A DNA stretch of 46,559 bases, taken from positions 1,663 to 48,221 of the forward strand of contig PMMR01000041.1 of NCBI GenBank assembly GCA_003162175.1, given 5' to 3'. The notes below the pieces were generated by a model that saw only the letters and a program-made list of their open reading frames with translations, had not been told where the DNA came from and searched no databases. Source of the DNA: Candidatus Methanoflorens crillii (lineage in GTDB: Archaea; Halobacteriota; Bog-38; Methanoflorentales; Methanoflorentaceae). Numbering within the stretch: the stretch's first letter is position 1; each line of letters begins with the position of its first letter. Positions 32,616 through 42,342 of this stretch are shown one piece after another. Position numbers and translations under genes: made by a program.

Positions 32616-33638
32616 ATGAGATTTCGTTGCCCGAACTGTGGCAGCCTTTCTTGCGTGACTTCCGCCGAACACGTCCTCAAAATTGCCCCCACAATGTACG
32701 CAAAGTGCCAGGCATGTCACGATCTGGTCCTTCAGAAAACAGACGCAATCAATTTGTCGGATATCAGTTTTAACGATTTGGCGTGCACTAACTGTGGAAG
32801 AAGACCCCTCGATGCCGTCATGGCGCACATACTCGCCACGTCGGTTCAACGCAAAGACCGACCAAAGCTGTCGCTTCGAGAAGTAGGTACGCCACTATTG
32901 TCGCCTGGCGTCCCCACATACGCTCCGCCACACATCGGGTACCATAACCTGCTTCTCCTAACCAATCAACGACTTATTGCAGATGCGAGCGATAGAATTC
33001 TCCGAGAAGTTCCAGAAGTCGCAGGAGTGATCTTTGGAGATACAAAGCGAGTAATTGGTCTAGCTTACAGCCAAGCCCAGCCGCACACCTGCCGCGTCTT
33101 GGCAGGTTGCGACATCCGAGCCGACCTAGTAGCCTCAGCTTACGGGCAGATCGTAATATACAAGAGTCAATCAAAGATTCATATAGAGCACGACAACGCG
33201 GTCAAGATGGCAAAACTAGGAGCACTTCCAGTGTCCGACCGTGTTGTGCTTGACGCACTTGCTGGGCCCGGTACTCTCGGTCTAATGAGTGTGCTCATGG
33301 GCGCTCAAAGAGTCATTCTCAATGACGCTTGGCTGCCGGCCGTGGAGAATGCGTATCTCAACTTGCGAGTAAACAAAAGAATACTCGGCATACGGACGAT
33401 AAAGCGCGCGCCAATGACCAAAAAAGAGTTCGACAAGGCCCCTGAGCTATTCTGCACAGCTACTACTGATAACGGCGTCATAGAGCTCTATCACGGTGAT
33501 TTTCAGGAGTTCAATATTCAAGATTCCCGAGTTGACATAGTCTTGGTAGACCCGTTTCCAGGTGCCGAACGTCAGTTCAACGCGCTATCCGAAGAGCTTC
33601 GCAAAAAACACCCAAGAGTCCAAGTGGTCTACTTTTAA
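32616..33638 (+). CDS. Zn-ribbon class I SAM-dependent methyltransferase, probable RNA target
   Basis: The 340-residue protein starts with a cysteine-rich region (MRFRCPNCGSLSC, YAKCQACHDLV, ACTNCGRRPLD) that forms one or two zinc ribbons. The C-terminal half is a Rossmann methyltransferase: VVLDALAGPGTLGLMSVLMGAQRVILND (SAM site), VENAYLNLRVNKRI, ELYHGDFQEF and VDIVLVDPFPG. The motif order is like that of tRNA/rRNA methyltransferases of the Trm5/Trm-G10 type, but a DPPY-type active-site tetrad is replaced by DPFP. The target is unknown. ATG at 32616; TATATAG lies about 30 nt upstream. Confidence 0.75.
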   Translation: MRFRCPNCGSLSCVTSAEHVLKIAPTMYAKCQACHDLVLQKTDAINLSDISFNDLACTNCGRRPLDAVMAHILATSVQRKDRPKLSLREVGTPLLSPGVPTYAPPHIGYHNLLLLTNQRLIADASDRILREVPEVAGVIFGDTKRVIGLAYSQAQPHTCRVLAGCDIRADLVASAYGQIVIYKSQSKIHIEHDNAVKMAKLGALPVSDRVVLDALAGPGTLGLMSVLMGAQRVILNDAWLPAVENAYLNLRVNKRILGIRTIKRAPMTKKEFDKAPELFCTATTDNGVIELYHGDFQEFNIQDSRVDIVLVDPFPGAERQFNALSEELRKKHPRVQVVYF

Positions 33639-33889
33639 TGAGAAGCGAACCAAATGGGACGCTTAAGCGGACGCCCTGCGCAGCCTCAGCGAACCTTAGT
33701 GCCAAGTTTTGCGAGCGGCTTTCACACAGAAAAACACGTAAGCGGTGTCCTAGGCTGCAAAAAGAGCTAGAAACTCGCTTTTTAACGTATTTTTTACCCC
33801 GGGCGAATCTGTTTGTGAGTGGCGCCTTTATCTGGTTAGCCGACAACGTTACCGGTCCAACTTGGGTTGTTGCGATATTTTTCGGGTAA
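33638..33889 (+). CDS. Uncertain 83-residue ORF with a C-terminal hydrophobic segment
   Basis: The ATG overlaps the stop of the methyltransferase gene by one base (TAATG), an arrangement typical of coupled genes. The first 55 residues are basic and polar; the last 25 (NLFVSGAFIWLADNVTGPTWVVAIFFG) could span a membrane. I recognise no family and the N-terminal composition is not convincing. It may be chance. The interval from 33890 to 34100 holds nothing that I can identify. Confidence 0.3.
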   Translation: MRSEPNGTLKRTPCAASANLSAKFCERLSHRKTRKRCPRLQKELETRFLTYFLPRANLFVSGAFIWLADNVTGPTWVVAIFFG

Positions 33890-34100
33890 CCAGCCCCAGT
33901 ATTTCCTCAACGTCGAGAGCAAGGTTCGCGCCAAGCCGCCCGACTGCAACTGAAGGTCGCGGCACGCATATCGAGTTCCTAACAAACATTATCTATCAGT
34001 CCGTTCCATAGCTGGACTAATCACTACTAATCACTTCGTACCACAAATAGACAGAACGGGCGAACTCGCGCAACTGTGAGACGAAGTAGGTGCGTCAGAA

Positions 34101-35201
34101 GTGTCCACGTTAGCATTTGTAGTCGGAACTCGGCCTGAAATAATCAAGATGGCCCCAGTGATACGCGAATGTGAAAAACAGTCAATAGATGACTTGATTA
34201 TACACACCGGACAGCACTATTCGTACGATATGGATAAAATTTTCTTTGAGGAACTTGAGCTTCGTGACGCAGATTACGCGCTTCGCGTGGGATCGGGCAC
34301 AGACGCAGAACAAACCGGCAGGATCCTGGTTGGCGTCGAAAGGGCTTTGATCAAAGAGCAGCCAGACGTGGTTTTAGTAGAAGGAGACACGAATTCCGTT
34401 TTTGCTAGCGCGTTTGCAGCGACGAAGCTTCACGTTGAAGTGGGGCACGTGGAAGCAGGCTTAAGAAGTTACGATAGGTTCATGCCAGAAGAAATAAACC
34501 GCGTGCTTACTGATCATATCTCCGATTTTCTTTTTGCCCCAACAGCGAAAGCTGAAGCAACTCTCTTGTCCGAAGGAATTCCTAAAAACAAGATATCGGT
34601 GACGGGTAACACTATCGTGGACGCAGTCCGCCAGAACCTTAAACTTGCACAAAAAAGAGCTAGTATCCTCGAAGAGCTGGATATTGACAAAAGAACCTAC
34701 TTTCTGACAACCGCGCATAGACGAGAGAACGTCGATAACAAAGCACGCCTTAGCGGAATTTTGAAAGGATTAAAAGCGCTGCACGATGAATTCGATGCGC
34801 CAATAATATTCCCAATGCATCCACGAACTAAGAACCGAGTGGCAAAGTTCGATCTAGCCTTAGACGGGGTTATCTCGACTCCTCCTATCGGCTTTCTCGA
34901 GTTCTTGCTGTTGGAAGCAAATGCGAAGCTTATTATCACCGATTCTGGAGGTGTGCAAGAGGAAGCGTGCACTCTCAAAGTCCCGTGCATAACGGTTAGA
35001 GATAACACCGAAAGGCCTGAGACAGTAGCAGTCCACAGCAACTTAGTGGTTGGCACCGACGCTGATCAGATCGTAACAGGGGCAAGAGCGATGCTAAACA
35101 AGCCACGAAATTGGGATAACCCGTTCGGTAACGGAGACTCAGGACAGCGCATCGTTGCAGTACTTAAGAGCGCTTTCGAAGCTTGTGGCGTCGACCTGTG
35201 A
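34101..35201 (+). CDS. wecB: UDP-N-acetylglucosamine 2-epimerase (non-hydrolysing)
   Basis: The 366-residue protein starts with GTG and shows the WecB/MnaA signature GTRPEIIKMAPVI, HTGQHYSYDM, VEGDTNSVFA, HVEAGLRSYDRFMPEEINR, TAHRRENVDN, FPMHPRTK and TDSGGVQEEACTLKVPCITVRDNTERPET. It interconverts UDP-GlcNAc and UDP-ManNAc, a precursor of ManNAcA-containing archaeal S-layer glycans. It opens the glycan cluster that ends with the flippase at 39273. Confidence 0.95.
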   Translation: MSTLAFVVGTRPEIIKMAPVIRECEKQSIDDLIIHTGQHYSYDMDKIFFEELELRDADYALRVGSGTDAEQTGRILVGVERALIKEQPDVVLVEGDTNSVFASAFAATKLHVEVGHVEAGLRSYDRFMPEEINRVLTDHISDFLFAPTAKAEATLLSEGIPKNKISVTGNTIVDAVRQNLKLAQKRASILEELDIDKRTYFLTTAHRRENVDNKARLSGILKGLKALHDEFDAPIIFPMHPRTKNRVAKFDLALDGVISTPPIGFLEFLLLEANAKLIITDSGGVQEEACTLKVPCITVRDNTERPETVAVHSNLVVGTDADQIVTGARAMLNKPRNWDNPFGNGDSGQRIVAVLKSAFEACGVDL

Positions 35202-35274
35202 CACGAAAGAAGATCCTGGCGAAGGCACCTTCCCGCTGATCGTACATACGACTTAGAGGCGCACTATTGCGCTT

Positions 35275-36438
35275 TTAAGACGTGGCTTGACCCGCTTTTT
35301 CTGCCACTTCATGGCAAACCACCAACAATTCCTCACCGGCCTTGTCCCACGAAAACTTCCGCGCTTGCGCTACGCCTTTTCTACTCATCTCTCTTTTTAA
35401 GTCGTCGTCCTCGAGCACGGTGAGCATTGCCTGCGCAAGCGCTTCGACGTCATACGGATCAACGAGGAGAGCTGCTTCTCCGACGACTTCTGGCAGCGAG
35501 GAGGCGTTCGATGCTATAACCGGGCACCCACACGCCATCGCTTCGAGTACAGGGAGTCCAAATCCTTCGTAAAGCGAAGGGTAAATGAAAACGTCGGCTT
35601 GCTCATACAGGGTCAGTATGTCCTCGTCTGGCAAGTATCCCGCAAATGTGATTTGGCTGTTTTCATTTCGCTTTTTGATATCCTGAAGGGTGGCCTCTAA
35701 TTCGGGAATGGCGGTTCTCATATATCCTGCGATGACTAATTGCAAAGGATTTTGAGAGCGTTTTTGCGCGAGCTCAAACGCCTTTATCAGCCGGAGATGA
35801 TTTTTCCGTGGAGAGATATCAGACACGATCAGGATCTTGTTACTTCCGAAATCATCTCGAGGACTTTTTGGAGCGATGAACGAGCCGTGGTGAATCACCA
35901 CAACTCTGTCCGCTTGCAGACCCCAAAAACGCATTGCGTCCTTTTTCGTTGATTGTGAGACCGCAATGTATTTTTCAGGTACGTCGCTGAAGTGTTTTTG
36001 AAACGTATTGAAGAGCTTCATGGTCCGCCTGCCTTGGATACCGTCCTCAGAAAAAACGTACGGTATAAAATCGTGCACGACTTGGATCCATCTTGACCTA
36101 GGCAGAAAGCCGTACTTTATGAGCAGAAGAAAAAAATACAAAGCCTCTAAAGGGTCGAGCACGTCCCATGGTGGGGCCAGGAACAGAACCACATCACTTT
36201 CCTTATACAACCGTATAAGTTTCACCATAGTCTGAGGTGTTAGAAAACGCGCTATTGTCAAAAGTGAGACTTTTTGATTAACGAGGAGAGAAGGAGTAAT
36301 GAAGTCTATGCCTTGACGAGCGAGGACTGAAACCGCGTCCACTTCATCTGACTCGGATATTCTTTTGAGAAGCTCCTCGGCGACCCGTGGTATCCCATCT
36401 TTCTGTTGGGGAAAAGGTGCGATGACAGTAACTTTCAT
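35275..36438 (-). CDS. GT4-family glycosyltransferase
   Basis: The protein has 387 residues from the ATG at 36438 ([27 protein letters not shown]). It has a GT-B fold: N-terminal acceptor domain, then [66 protein letters not shown] with the E-x7-E nucleotide-sugar motif, and [11 protein letters not shown]. The sugar and acceptor are unknown. It is on the opposite strand from its neighbours, convergent with wecB. The N-terminal domain contains a hydrophobic stretch ([15 protein letters not shown]) that may associate with the membrane. Confidence 0.92.
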   Translation of the reverse strand: MKVTVIAPFPQQKDGIPRVAEELLKRISESDEVDAVSVLARQGIDFITPSLLVNQKVSLLTIARFLTPQTMVKLIRLYKESDVVLFLAPPWDVLDPLEALYFFLLLIKYGFLPRSRWIQVVHDFIPYVFSEDGIQGRRTMKLFNTFQKHFSDVPEKYIAVSQSTKKDAMRFWGLQADRVVVIHHGSFIAPKSPRDDFGSNKILIVSDISPRKNHLRLIKAFELAQKRSQNPLQLVIAGYMRTAIPELEATLQDIKKRNENSQITFAGYLPDEDILTLYEQADVFIYPSLYEGFGLPVLEAMACGCPVIASNASSLPEVVGEAALLVDPYDVEALAQAMLTVLEDDDLKREMSRKGVAQARKFSWDKAGEELLVVCHEVAEKAGQATS

Positions 36439-36712
36439 GAGCCTATAATGCCGTTCCGAGCTCCGACTCGCAATCACTTCTGGACTGAAGGCAGCTAAGG
36501 CATTTACCTCTGATTTCCGGTTTATCCTTCGTTCTAATGGCTCTCATTTCGGAAGCGAGTCAAGCTCCTTTGCTTAGTTCATCTAGGCGGTGCACAGTAA
36601 GCACTTCGAGCAACCATCTGTTCGTCATATTACAAATAAATACAGCTTGGTAGTGTTGTAATACTGTACAAAAAATCCTTTTTCTCCGTTTAAGTCGCTA
36701 AAAGAGGGGGTG

Positions 36713-37918
36713 ATGACATTGAAAATAGCGCAAGTTTGCATCAGGTATCTCGCTCCCGGCGGCGTGGAAACGCACATACAAAAGATTTCAGAGCGGTTGG
36801 TGCAACGAGGCCACGACGTGACGGTCTATACAACAAACCTGAAAACACAGGTGCCTTGGCAATGCTTTGAAGAATACACGGCAGATAGTTACGTCAACGG
36901 CGTGCGGGTAGTTCGGCTGCCAGTTAAACGATACCCATTCCCTTACGCAGCATACCCCGCCATTCCTGGCTTGATTAAGACTATTTTCGACGCTGAAGAT
37001 GATATCGTCCACGCCCATTCGCACCGCTATTACCAGATTCTTGCGTGCGCTGCAGCGAAATTGAAACGGGGCCGTCGACAAGGACGATACCAGATGCCAC
37101 TAGTGGTCACCCCTCACTTTCATCCGCCGTCTAACGTGGAATCGCCCGCCGCACGATTCCTGATGGGACTAGACGACATCCTCGTTTCGCGTCGCGTTTA
37201 CAGAATGGTCGATAAGGTACTGGTTGTAACCGACAGTGAAAAGCCTTTCATCGGAAGATTCGCGCCCTTAACGAAGTGCGTTACCGTCCCAAACGGATTA
37301 GACATAGAAGACTGGACCCCTATTCCCGACGGTCGACTTTTCCGGAGGCGCTACAGGATGGACGACGATGAGAAGATGATCCTTTATACTGGAAGATTAG
37401 CAGATAACAAGGGACTGGAACACTTGGTAGACGCCTCATATGACGTCGTTGCGAGGTATCCTGAAGCAAAATTCGTCATAGTAGGGGAAGATTGGGGCGT
37501 GCTGAAAAGGCTCAAAAAGAAAATATGGGCAAACAATTTGGATGATTACTTCGAGTTCACAGGCCATATAGACAGTTATGAACTTTTTAAGTCAGGATAT
37601 GCGGCTGCCAACGTATTCGTTCTACCGAGTGAGTGGGAAGCTTTTGGCATCGTTTTGCTCGAAGCGATGGCGTGTGGTACCCCAATTGTTGCTTCAGACG
37701 TTGGAGGGATCCCCGACGTCGTCGGAGATATCGGCAGAATATTTAAGTATGGAGATACACGAGCTCTTGCCGAAAACATCATTGATATTCTTGACAATGA
37801 GGAGCAGGAACGAGAGAAGAGCATTCAAGGCAGGGCGAAGGTAATTGAACAATTCACTTGGAGCGCCGTGGTCGATAGGCTTGAAGCAATCTATGGAGGC
37901 CTCGTCGACTCCAAGTAA
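36713..37918 (+). CDS. GT4-family glycosyltransferase
   Basis: About 401 residues from the ATG at 36713; a GTG just before it is also in frame and GAGGGG precedes both. The GT-B fold shows YLAPGGVETHIQKISERLVQRGHDVTVYTT, VPNGLDIEDW, LYTGRLADNKGLEHLVDA, FTGHIDSYELFKSGYAAANVFVLPSEWEAFGIVLLEAMACGTPIVASDVGGIPDVV. It resembles archaeal transferases with PimB-like order. The sugar is unknown. An ACAAATAAATA stretch at about 36630-36642 may be its TATA box; 36439-36709 holds no other gene. Confidence 0.93.
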   Translation: MTLKIAQVCIRYLAPGGVETHIQKISERLVQRGHDVTVYTTNLKTQVPWQCFEEYTADSYVNGVRVVRLPVKRYPFPYAAYPAIPGLIKTIFDAEDDIVHAHSHRYYQILACAAAKLKRGRRQGRYQMPLVVTPHFHPPSNVESPAARFLMGLDDILVSRRVYRMVDKVLVVTDSEKPFIGRFAPLTKCVTVPNGLDIEDWTPIPDGRLFRRRYRMDDDEKMILYTGRLADNKGLEHLVDASYDVVARYPEAKFVIVGEDWGVLKRLKKKIWANNLDDYFEFTGHIDSYELFKSGYAAANVFVLPSEWEAFGIVLLEAMACGTPIVASDVGGIPDVVGDIGRIFKYGDTRALAENIIDILDNEEQEREKSIQGRAKVIEQFTWSAVVDRLEAIYGGLVDSK

Positions 37919-37992
37919 TTTGCACGCTGCCAAATCCTTCGAGTTTTGTGGGCTGTTGTTTTGATAGGCCGGAAGACGTGAGCACATAAGAG

Positions 37993-39273
37993 ATGGCATC
38001 AACTAATGACGAAAAAACAGCTAAGCTGAAGCGCGGGTCATTGGTGCGCGGCATTAAAAACAGCGCGCTTTTGTTTGGTGGAAATGCGATCTCTGCAGTA
38101 ATCTCGTTTGTCATCACCGTTTACATCGCGCGATTGCTGCCTGTATCAGACTTTGGCTCCTATATTACGGTGATCTCGTTTGTGACCTTGTTCGGCATCT
38201 TCACGGATTTCGGGATTAACACAGTCATAATCCGCGAAGGAGCAAAAAACCCTGAAGATACACACAACCTCATTTTTAGCGCGATGGGGCTCAAGTATCT
38301 CATGTCCCTCGCATCCATGCTTGCTGTGATCGTATTCGCTCTTTTCACGCCTTACTCATTCGAGGTGAAGGCGCTGATCGCGTTAATGTCTATCACGCTC
38401 TTGATGGGCGGCATCGGGAGCATGTTCAGCGCCGTTTTCAACATTTACCAGGACATGAAGTACATCTCGATCATTCAGATCGCTGAACGAACCACTTTTG
38501 CCTCTTTCGCGCTGATCTTTCTGATCGCAGGACTTGGCGTGCCCGGCGTCATACTTGCGATCATCATAGCCGCTTTTGTCAGCCTGGTGTTGAGTTTCGT
38601 ACTCAGCCGACGAATTCACTACTACAAGCTGAACTTCAGACCCATATTAGATTATACTTTACTAATGCCGGCGTTTTGGTTTGGCATTGCGGGGCTGCTT
38701 GGGACAGTCTGGCAACGGGTGGACACCATTATGCTCTCACTGTTGACCAATATGACGCAGGTCGGACTGTACACCCCAGCGGTCAACTACGTGGGAATAG
38801 GGGACATGGCTGTCCTCGCGCTCACTGGCGCATTCTTTCCCATTGTCTCGAGAATGGTGCACGAGAGGAGGGTATCCAAAAAGGAACTCGCTAAATATCT
38901 CGGCTACTTCGCTGTAGCAGGACTTGTCATTGTGGCGGTAACGTATGCTTTCGGAGGAGAACTCATGATCTTGGCGTTCGGGCCGAAATACGCCGAGTCT
39001 ATCGTGTTCATCAACATCCTTATCATCGGATTTGCCGTGAATTTGGTAACGATCCCAACCAGCCTGTTGCTGGACGCAACGAACAATCAGAAGGTACACG
39101 TGCTGAATGCGACCTATCTGACGGGGGTGAACGTTGGGCTGAACTTGGTTTTGATACCGGCTATGGGCGCTTTAGGTGCCGCGTATGCGACGACTATATC
39201 GCAGAGTCTTGGCGCGGCTCTCGGCATACCCATTGCGCTCTACGTCTTGCTGCGGTCACACTATCTACGATAA
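37993..39273 (+). CDS. Polysaccharide flippase (Wzx/MVF superfamily)
   Basis: The 426-residue protein is almost entirely hydrophobic, with about 12 predicted membrane helices. It begins with a short cytosolic basic tail (KLKRGSLVRGIKNSALLFGGNAISAVISFVITVYIARLLPVSDFG), the usual flippase start, and has DFGINTVIIREGAKNPED and IDATNNQ-like loop motifs. It should move lipid-linked oligosaccharides across the membrane. It follows the GT4 gene by 74 nt, fitting export of the glycan made by the cluster. Confidence 0.92.
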   Translation: MASTNDEKTAKLKRGSLVRGIKNSALLFGGNAISAVISFVITVYIARLLPVSDFGSYITVISFVTLFGIFTDFGINTVIIREGAKNPEDTHNLIFSAMGLKYLMSLASMLAVIVFALFTPYSFEVKALIALMSITLLMGGIGSMFSAVFNIYQDMKYISIIQIAERTTFASFALIFLIAGLGVPGVILAIIIAAFVSLVLSFVLSRRIHYYKLNFRPILDYTLLMPAFWFGIAGLLGTVWQRVDTIMLSLLTNMTQVGLYTPAVNYVGIGDMAVLALTGAFFPIVSRMVHERRVSKKELAKYLGYFAVAGLVIVAVTYAFGGELMILAFGPKYAESIVFINILIIGFAVNLVTIPTSLLLDATNNQKVHVLNATYLTGVNVGLNLVLIPAMGALGAAYATTISQSLGAALGIPIALYVLLRSHYLR

Positions 39274-39479
39274 GCGAGAGCCGTTATCCTTGTGCTCGTC
39301 TTTAGATTCAGACAAAGTAACCGCGCGGCTCAAACGCAAGAAGAGGAGCGATGAACACCGGAAAAGATAATAGCTCATTCAGCGTAACCACTATTTGGAG
39401 CACAACGTTATTCATTGGCTCTGTGCGATTTGCACGACCGCTTTTTGAAGAATGGCGCTAGCCAGACGAGGTAGTTCAC

Positions 39480-40715
39480 TTGAAAACAATATCAGAGAAG
39501 ATTCTATCAAAGCGCAGCGGGGTTGATGCCGCGAGTGGCGATATCGTCACCGTTCCAGTTGATTTGGTCTTCGCCCACGATGGCACCCTGCCACTTGCGA
39601 TCCAGGAACTGGGCGGACACTCAGTAAAGTTTCCAGAAAACGTCGTGGCTTTTTGCGATCACGCTTCGCCCTCTCCTTCGGAGAAAGTGTCCAACGTCCA
39701 AACGCTCATGCGGCAGTTTGCCCACAGGTACGGGTTGGATTTTTATGAAAATGGTGATGGGATTTGTCATCAAATTGTCCTCGAACGGTACGCGTCGCCC
39801 TATAAGATAATAGTGGGCGGAGACAGTCACACGTGCACCCACGGCGCACTCGGCGCTTTCGCCACTGGGATGGGTTCGACTGACGTGGCTTCGATCATGG
39901 CCTACGGAAAAACGTGGTTAAAGGTGCCAGAAACCGTCCACGTAGAGGTTTCCGGAAAGCTGCCGAAAAGCGTGCACTCGAAGGACGTGTTCTTAGAACT
40001 GCTTTCACGAATAACAGCAGACGGGGCCACTTATAAGGCTCTTGAATTCTACGGCGACACTGTTGAAGCGATGAGCGTCGAGTCCCGCGCTACGTTGTCA
40101 AACATGGCAATTGAAGCCGGCGCTAAGGTAGGAATGTGTGCAGCAGATGAAAAGGTTGAAGCGTATCTAGCGCACTACGGGCGCAGCAGTGATTTTACGC
40201 CTTTGTGCGCCGACAAGGATGCAATTTATGTTGAGGAGGTCCGCATTCGCGCCGAGACTATCGTTCCGATGATCGCTAAACCCCACAAGGTCGATAACGT
40301 CGTTCCGGTTACGGAGCTTGAAGGTCAGGAGGTAGACCAAGTATGCATCGGCTCGTGCACAAACGGACGGATTGAAGATCTCCGTGCGGCGGCACGCATT
40401 CTGGATGGACATCAGAGCAAAGCGCGCCTCGTGATTTACCCTGCAAGCCGCGGTGTCCTTCTAGAAGCCCTTAAAGAGGGAGTCTTAGAAACGCTTTTAA
40501 AGGCAGGCGCCTCGATAGGCCCCCCTGGATGCGGCTTTTGCATAGGAAGGACGGTCGCCTTGGGAGATGGCGAAGTTGCTCTTTCCACGCAAAACAGAAA
40601 CTTCAAAGGCAGGATGGGCAACGATAATTCGTTCATTTACCTGTCGAGTCCGTCAACAGCGGCAGCAAGTGCGATCGGAGGGAAGATCACAGATCCGCGA
40701 GGTTTAGAGCGTTGA
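39480..40715 (+). CDS. Isopropylmalate-isomerase/homoaconitase-type dehydratase, large subunit
   Basis: The 411-residue protein starts with TTG about 7 nt after GAGGTAG. It has the aconitase-family Fe-S ligands CIGSCTNGRIEDL (about residue 289) and GPPGCGFCIG (about 350), plus VVGGDSHTCTHGALGAFATGMGSTD. These enzymes isomerise isopropylmalate, homocitrate, citramalate or citrate by dehydration and rehydration. The specificity lies mainly in the small subunit encoded 24 nt downstream. Together with the dehydrogenase and synthase nearby it forms a full 2-oxoacid extension set. Confidence 0.92.
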   Translation: MKTISEKILSKRSGVDAASGDIVTVPVDLVFAHDGTLPLAIQELGGHSVKFPENVVAFCDHASPSPSEKVSNVQTLMRQFAHRYGLDFYENGDGICHQIVLERYASPYKIIVGGDSHTCTHGALGAFATGMGSTDVASIMAYGKTWLKVPETVHVEVSGKLPKSVHSKDVFLELLSRITADGATYKALEFYGDTVEAMSVESRATLSNMAIEAGAKVGMCAADEKVEAYLAHYGRSSDFTPLCADKDAIYVEEVRIRAETIVPMIAKPHKVDNVVPVTELEGQEVDQVCIGSCTNGRIEDLRAAARILDGHQSKARLVIYPASRGVLLEALKEGVLETLLKAGASIGPPGCGFCIGRTVALGDGEVALSTQNRNFKGRMGNDNSFIYLSSPSTAAASAIGGKITDPRGLER

Positions 40716-40739
40716 ACGCTGTTCTCGATGGAGGAAAAC

Positions 40740-41252
40740 ATGAAAATTGAAGGGCCTGTTGTCCGAGTATTTCCTAGTGATACTAACACAGACGAGATCA
40801 TTGCTGGCAAATACAAATATGATGAGCTGGACTTGAACAAGCTCGCTCGGCATACCTTTGAATCACTCGATACGCACTTTTATGATGATTGCACGCGCTT
40901 GAAAGATCCGATTCTGGTTGCTGGCGCGAACTTCGGGTGCGGCTCATCACGAGAGCAAGCCCCACAGGTTCTCAAAGCTTGCGGTATCTCCTGCGTCATC
41001 GCCGACTCTTTCGCTCGCATATTCTACCGAAATGGCTTCAATATCGGCCTTCCATTGGTGGAGTGCGAGAGCATCTCAAACAACGTGACCCGAGGCGAGA
41101 TGCTTAACGTCGATTTCGGTAGAGGGGTGATTCAAAGCGAGAATCGAAATGCCGAGTATCGCTTCAAGCCCATTCCACAGTTCATGCAAGAATTGTTAGA
41201 AAGAGGCGGACTAATGCAATACTTGGACGCCCGTGGCGGATTCACGGACTAA
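40740..41252 (+). CDS. Isopropylmalate-isomerase/homoaconitase-type dehydratase, small subunit
   Basis: About 170 residues from the ATG at 40740 ([20 protein letters not shown]). The swivel domain keeps [44 protein letters not shown]. In M. jannaschii homologues the loop after the TD.II motif (YLRT in homoaconitase, YLVY in isopropylmalate isomerase) sets specificity. Here the loop reads [10 protein letters not shown], matching neither, so the substrate is open. Pairing with the adjacent large subunit is evident from order and spacing. Confidence 0.9.
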   Translation: MKIEGPVVRVFPSDTNTDEIIAGKYKYDELDLNKLARHTFESLDTHFYDDCTRLKDPILVAGANFGCGSSREQAPQVLKACGISCVIADSFARIFYRNGFNIGLPLVECESISNNVTRGEMLNVDFGRGVIQSENRNAEYRFKPIPQFMQELLERGGLMQYLDARGGFTD

Positions 41253-41292
41253 CGAATTGAGCGTTCTTAACAACTGAAGTTCTGGTGATGAA

Positions 41293-42324
41293 ATGCGAGA
41301 AGTAGCCGTCATATTGGGAGATGGAGTTGGACCTGAACTGGTCAAAGCAATGATGCGAATCGTTACTGCTACCGGGGCGCCCCTAAATATGGTCCCTTGT
41401 GAAGCGGGAAGCGATTGGTACGAATCTCACGCAGGAAACTCATTGATTCCCGATGAGACCTGGGACGTAATCAACTCAACTCAAGCGTGTTTCAAAGGGC
41501 CGACAACAACACCCGGGGGGCCCGGTTCCCCACGCAGCGTCGCGGTTACCATTAGGCAGGAAAAGGACCTATTTGCAAACGTTCGTCCGATACGGACGTT
41601 TCCGAATACCCCCCGTCCTCTTGGAGATGTCGACTTTGTGTGCGTGCGCGAAGCGACTGAGGGCATGTACTCGGGCAGTGAAGTGCAGCTCTCGAGCGAT
41701 ATGTACGTCGCCCTACGGAAAATCACGAAATCGGCGAGTCGAAGAATAGCTCACTTCGCTTTTGCAGAGGCGGACAAACGAAGCTGGAAAACGGTTGTCG
41801 CTATCCACAAAAGCAACATACTAAAGCAGACGGACGGCGCTTTTCTCAACGCCGTTCGCGAGGTTAAAAACGAGTACTCCAGCATAGAACTCTGGGAGTA
41901 CCACGTGGACAACGTCGCACAACAACTCGTGAAGAATCCGCAAGTATTCGACAAATCGATATTGCTGTCTACTAACCTCTTCATGGACATACTAAGTGAA
42001 GAGTGTGCGGCGTTGGTTGGGAGCATTGGAATGAGCTACTCGGCGAATTTCGGCGACGCTTATGCCATGTTTGAACCCGCTCACGGTTCAGCCCCCAAGT
42101 ATCAAAACCTTGATAAGGTGAATCCCACGGCTACCGTACTCGCCGGAGCATGGATGCTCGATTACTTAGGCTTAAAACACGAATCCGCAATCATATTCAA
42201 TGCCCTCCAAGAGACCGTTGCCGAAGGCAACACGACGTACGACCTCGGAGGCGCTCTTAAAACAAGCCAAGTGACCGAGTGCATCATGGAAAAAGTTGAG
42301 GGGGGCCAGGACTCAGCTCCTTGA
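41293..42324 (+). CDS. Isocitrate/isopropylmalate/homoisocitrate dehydrogenase family
   Basis: The 343-residue protein is a beta-decarboxylating dehydrogenase: VILGDGVGPELVKAMM, a substrate loop (RSVAVTIRQEKDLFANVRPIRTF) with the conserved Arg residues, REATEGMYSGSE, KSNILKQTDG, LVGSIGMSYSANFGD and FEPAHGSAPKYQNLDKVNPTATVLAGAWML. The NAD-type sequence (EPAHGSAPKYQNLDK) is not typical NADP-IDH. It oxidises the 2-hydroxy acid made by the dehydratase pair upstream (41 nt gap). Confidence 0.92.
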   Translation: MREVAVILGDGVGPELVKAMMRIVTATGAPLNMVPCEAGSDWYESHAGNSLIPDETWDVINSTQACFKGPTTTPGGPGSPRSVAVTIRQEKDLFANVRPIRTFPNTPRPLGDVDFVCVREATEGMYSGSEVQLSSDMYVALRKITKSASRRIAHFAFAEADKRSWKTVVAIHKSNILKQTDGAFLNAVREVKNEYSSIELWEYHVDNVAQQLVKNPQVFDKSILLSTNLFMDILSEECAALVGSIGMSYSANFGDAYAMFEPAHGSAPKYQNLDKVNPTATVLAGAWMLDYLGLKHESAIIFNALQETVAEGNTTYDLGGALKTSQVTECIMEKVEGGQDSAP

Positions 42325-42342
42325 CGCGATCGACCAAAAGCC

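Noticed and set aside
33577-33846. 89-residue reverse frame after the Zn-ribbon methyltransferase gene
   Set aside because: It overlaps the end of a real gene in antisense and has no family pattern.
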